Source of the DNA: Planctomycetota bacterium
GTDB lineage: Bacteria; Planctomycetota; UBA1135; UBA2386
Reading direction: 5' to 3'
Assembly: GCA_020425885.1 (NCBI GenBank)
Contig: JAGQRA010000731.1
Coordinates: forward strand, 1 to 16,738
Length of the DNA stretch: 16,738 nt
The number at the start of each line of letters is the position of its first letter. The first letter of the stretch is position 1. The notes below the pieces were generated by a model, which saw nothing but the letters and a program-made list of their open reading frames with translations, searched no databases and was not told the DNA's origin. This document shows positions 15,451 through 16,738 of the stretch, in pieces. The position numbers were made by a program, and so were the translations under genes.

Positions 15451-15487
15451 AGGTGGAGTACCGAACCCGCTCCGTTTCTCCAGACCT
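15451..15487 (+). repeat. REP-like repeat copy B (first half of the inverted doublet)
   Basis: The copy contains GGAGTACCGAACCCGCT and TTTCTCCAGACC. Its own ends pair (AGGT-GGAG with CTCCAGACCT, two bases bulged). Over 32 bases (15455-15486) it matches the reverse complement of copy C with three mismatches. Thirty bases separate the two copies. Confidence 0.85.
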
Positions 15488-15515
15488 CGCTCCCCCTCCA
15501 GGCCAGTCGCGGCGC

Positions 15516-15554
15516 GGGTCTGGAAAAAGGAAGCGGGTTCGGTACTCCAGACCC
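15516..15554 (-). repeat. REP-like repeat copy C (second half of the inverted doublet)
   Basis: GGGTCTGGA (15516-15524) and TCCAGACCC (15546-15554) form a perfect 9-bp stem around a 21-base loop that contains the shared AGCGGGTTCGGTAC core. The copy is inverted relative to B, so B and C can also pair with each other as a REPIN-like long hairpin. It ends at the base before the stop codon of the rho-like gene (minus strand), so its hairpin forms right at the 3' end of that mRNA. Confidence 0.85.
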
Positions 15555-16738
15555 TCAGAGGGTGCGCAGCAGTTCGGCGTTGGTATCGGCACTCTCGAGC
15601 AGGCGCACCAGTTCGACCACGCGATCGCGGGCGTCGAGCGGTGAGAGCTTCTGGCGCAGGCGCTGCAGGGCTTCGATCTCGGCCTCGGTCATCAGCATGT
15701 CCTCGCGCCGGGTGCCGGTGCGGAGCACGTCGAGCGCGGGCGCCAGGCGCAGTTCGGCCAGCTCGCGATCGAGCACGATCTCGCTGTTGCCGCGGTTGTG
15801 GAACTCGTCGAGGATCGCGGCATCGATGCGCGAATCGTCACCGTGCATCGCGGTCGCGACCAGGGTCAGCGATCCGCCCTCCTCGCAATTGCGCGCGGCG
15901 CCGAACAGGCGCTTGGGCCGCTGCAGGGCGCCGGCGTCGAGCCCGGCGCAGATCAGCTTGCCGGTCGGCGGCAGCTCGATGTTCCATGACCGCACGTAGG
16001 ACGTCAGCGAGTCGAACAGCAGCACGACGTCGAGGCCGGCTTCGACCATGCGCTGCGCCCGCTGCAATGCCATCTCGGCCACCGCCACGTGGCGGGCCGG
16101 CGGCTGGTCGAAGGTCGTCGCCACGACCTCGGCGTGTCCGTTCTGCGACCGCATCGCCCGGCGAATCCCGGTGAGCTCCTCGGGCCGCTCGTCGAGCAGG
16201 CACAGGATCACGTGCAGCTCCTCGTGGTTGTGGCGCAGCGACTCGGCGATGCCGAGCAGCAGCTTGGTGCGGCCCGATCCCGGCGGGGCGGTGACGAGCA
16301 CGCGTTGGCCTTTGCCCCACGGCGCCAACAGGTCGATCGCGCGCAGCTCGATCGCGGCGTCGGGACGATCGAGACGAAGTCGCTCGGTCGGCAGGATCGG
16401 TGTGCGCGCCGCGAACGGCACCCGGCGGCGCAGCGTCGGCACGTCGCCGCCGTTGACCGCGTCGACGTGGAGCAGGGCGAAGTACTTCTCGCCGCGCCGT
16501 GGCGGCCGCACCGGGCCGGCGAGCTGGTGGCCGGGCTTGAGGTTGAGGCGGCGGACCTGGCTCGGGCTGACGTAGATGTCGTCCGGTCCCGGCTCGAAGT
16601 CCTGGCCGACCGAACGCAAGAAGCCGAAGCCGTCCGGCAGCACCTCGAGCACGCCTTCGGCCCAGCCCAGTCCGTTCTGCTGGAAGCGATGTTGCAGGAT
16701 GGCGAACACGAGCTCGGCCTTGTCGAGATTGGGCACGA
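15555..16738 (-). CDS. rho: Transcription termination factor Rho, atypical (partial, N-terminus outside window)
   Basis: The frame stays open to the right edge; the last 394 or so residues are present and a valine codon at 16736 is not necessarily the start. Numbering from that codon, residues 1-110 are the end of the N-terminal helices and the RNA-binding cold-shock-like domain (GVLEVLPDGFGFLR, DDIYVSPSQVRRLNLKPG, GEKYFALLHVDAVNG). The RecA-type ATPase follows: P-loop APPGSGRT (150-157), DERPEE (182-187), Walker B Asp242 in LLFDSLTS, RPKRLFGAARN, and RTGTRRE. Rho is a hexameric RNA helicase that ends transcription. The invariant Walker A lysine is Arg156, and the two RNA-contacting loops differ from the usual GGVDA and TGSKMD forms (AGLDA, DDSRID). 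It could be a divergent paralog or a lineage variant. Gene family confident, activity uncertain. Confidence 0.9.
   Translation of the reverse strand, partial: VPNLDKAELVFAILQHRFQQNGLGWAEGVLEVLPDGFGFLRSVGQDFEPGPDDIYVSPSQVRRLNLKPGHQLAGPVRPPRRGEKYFALLHVDAVNGGDVPTLRRRVPFAARTPILPTERLRLDRPDAAIELRAIDLLAPWGKGQRVLVTAPPGSGRTKLLLGIAESLRHNHEELHVILCLLDERPEELTGIRRAMRSQNGHAEVVATTFDQPPARHVAVAEMALQRAQRMVEAGLDVVLLFDSLTSYVRSWNIELPPTGKLICAGLDAGALQRPKRLFGAARNCEEGGSLTLVATAMHGDDSRIDAAILDEFHNRGNSEIVLDRELAELRLAPALDVLRTGTRREDMLMTEAEIEALQRLRQKLSPLDARDRVVELVRLLESADTNAELLRTL

Larger units (their letters stand above)
14323..15548 (-). mobile_element. RAYT/REP unit inserted between the glycan genes and rho
   Basis: A Y1-transposase gene is bracketed by copies of one repeat: copy A at 14334-14367 and an inverted doublet (copies B and C) at 15451-15554. 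Copy A and copy C are in opposite orientation, so the unit has imperfect inverted ends. Copy A overlaps the 3' ends of both the glycosyltransferase and the transposase gene; copy C ends at the base before the stop codon of the rho-like gene. No target-site duplication is visible, as expected for HUH enzymes. The unit may be resident and domesticated rather than moving now. Confidence 0.7.

Noticed and set aside
14311..15999. A long plus-strand open frame over the RAYT and rho-like genes
   Set aside because: It is antisense to two genes with intact catalytic motifs and translates repeat sequence into low-complexity protein.

Overview
The window is very GC-rich and densely coded, with no tRNA, rRNA or CRISPR array that I can see. 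The best guess for the source is a Planctomycetota bacterium. The first bases encode the C-terminus of a secreted protein whose ending (PNNPGLVGMHFFNQ... then ...SDAAEGVIG) resembles a tail common in planctomycete exported proteins. Large secreted TPR-redoxin and metallopeptidase genes fit the same picture. This placement is inference from family resemblance, not from a marker gene.

Region 1 (1-6797) is a mixed neighbourhood. It holds the partial secreted protein, a secreted TPR/thioredoxin-like protein, an RfaE2/HldE-type heptose-phosphate adenylyltransferase with a lysine/alanine-rich tail, a secreted HExxH metallopeptidase 8 bases downstream of it, an HD-GYP protein, a convergent HAD phosphatase on the minus strand, and a small probable lipoprotein.

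Region 2 (6942-12052) is a tight plus-strand glycan operon: GT2, GT2, GT4, PIG-L/LmbE deacetylase, GT2. Most junctions are GTGA or ATGA stop/start overlaps. It ends in a hairpin plus T7 terminator at 12085-12117. A structured 130-base stretch and a second, stronger hairpin plus T7 terminator (12249-12285) follow, before a second pair of overlapping GT2 genes (12344-14345). The segment between the terminators looks like a small RNA or a leader/attenuator for the second pair. Together the genes should assemble and partly deacetylate a surface glycan. No initiating transferase, flippase or polymerase lies in the window.

Region 3 (14334-15554) is a RAYT-type (REP-associated tyrosine transposase, HUH/Y1) unit on the minus strand, with three copies of a hairpin-forming REP-like repeat. 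One copy fuses into the 3' end of the last glycosyltransferase; the other two form an inverted doublet directly after the stop codon of the next gene. Region 4 (15555-16738) is a Rho-family factor on the minus strand, cut by the window edge. Its Walker A lysine is replaced by arginine and its RNA-contacting loops are altered.

The points most worth checking are the inter-terminator RNA, the RAYT/REP junctions that supply stop codons to two genes, and the atypical Rho.
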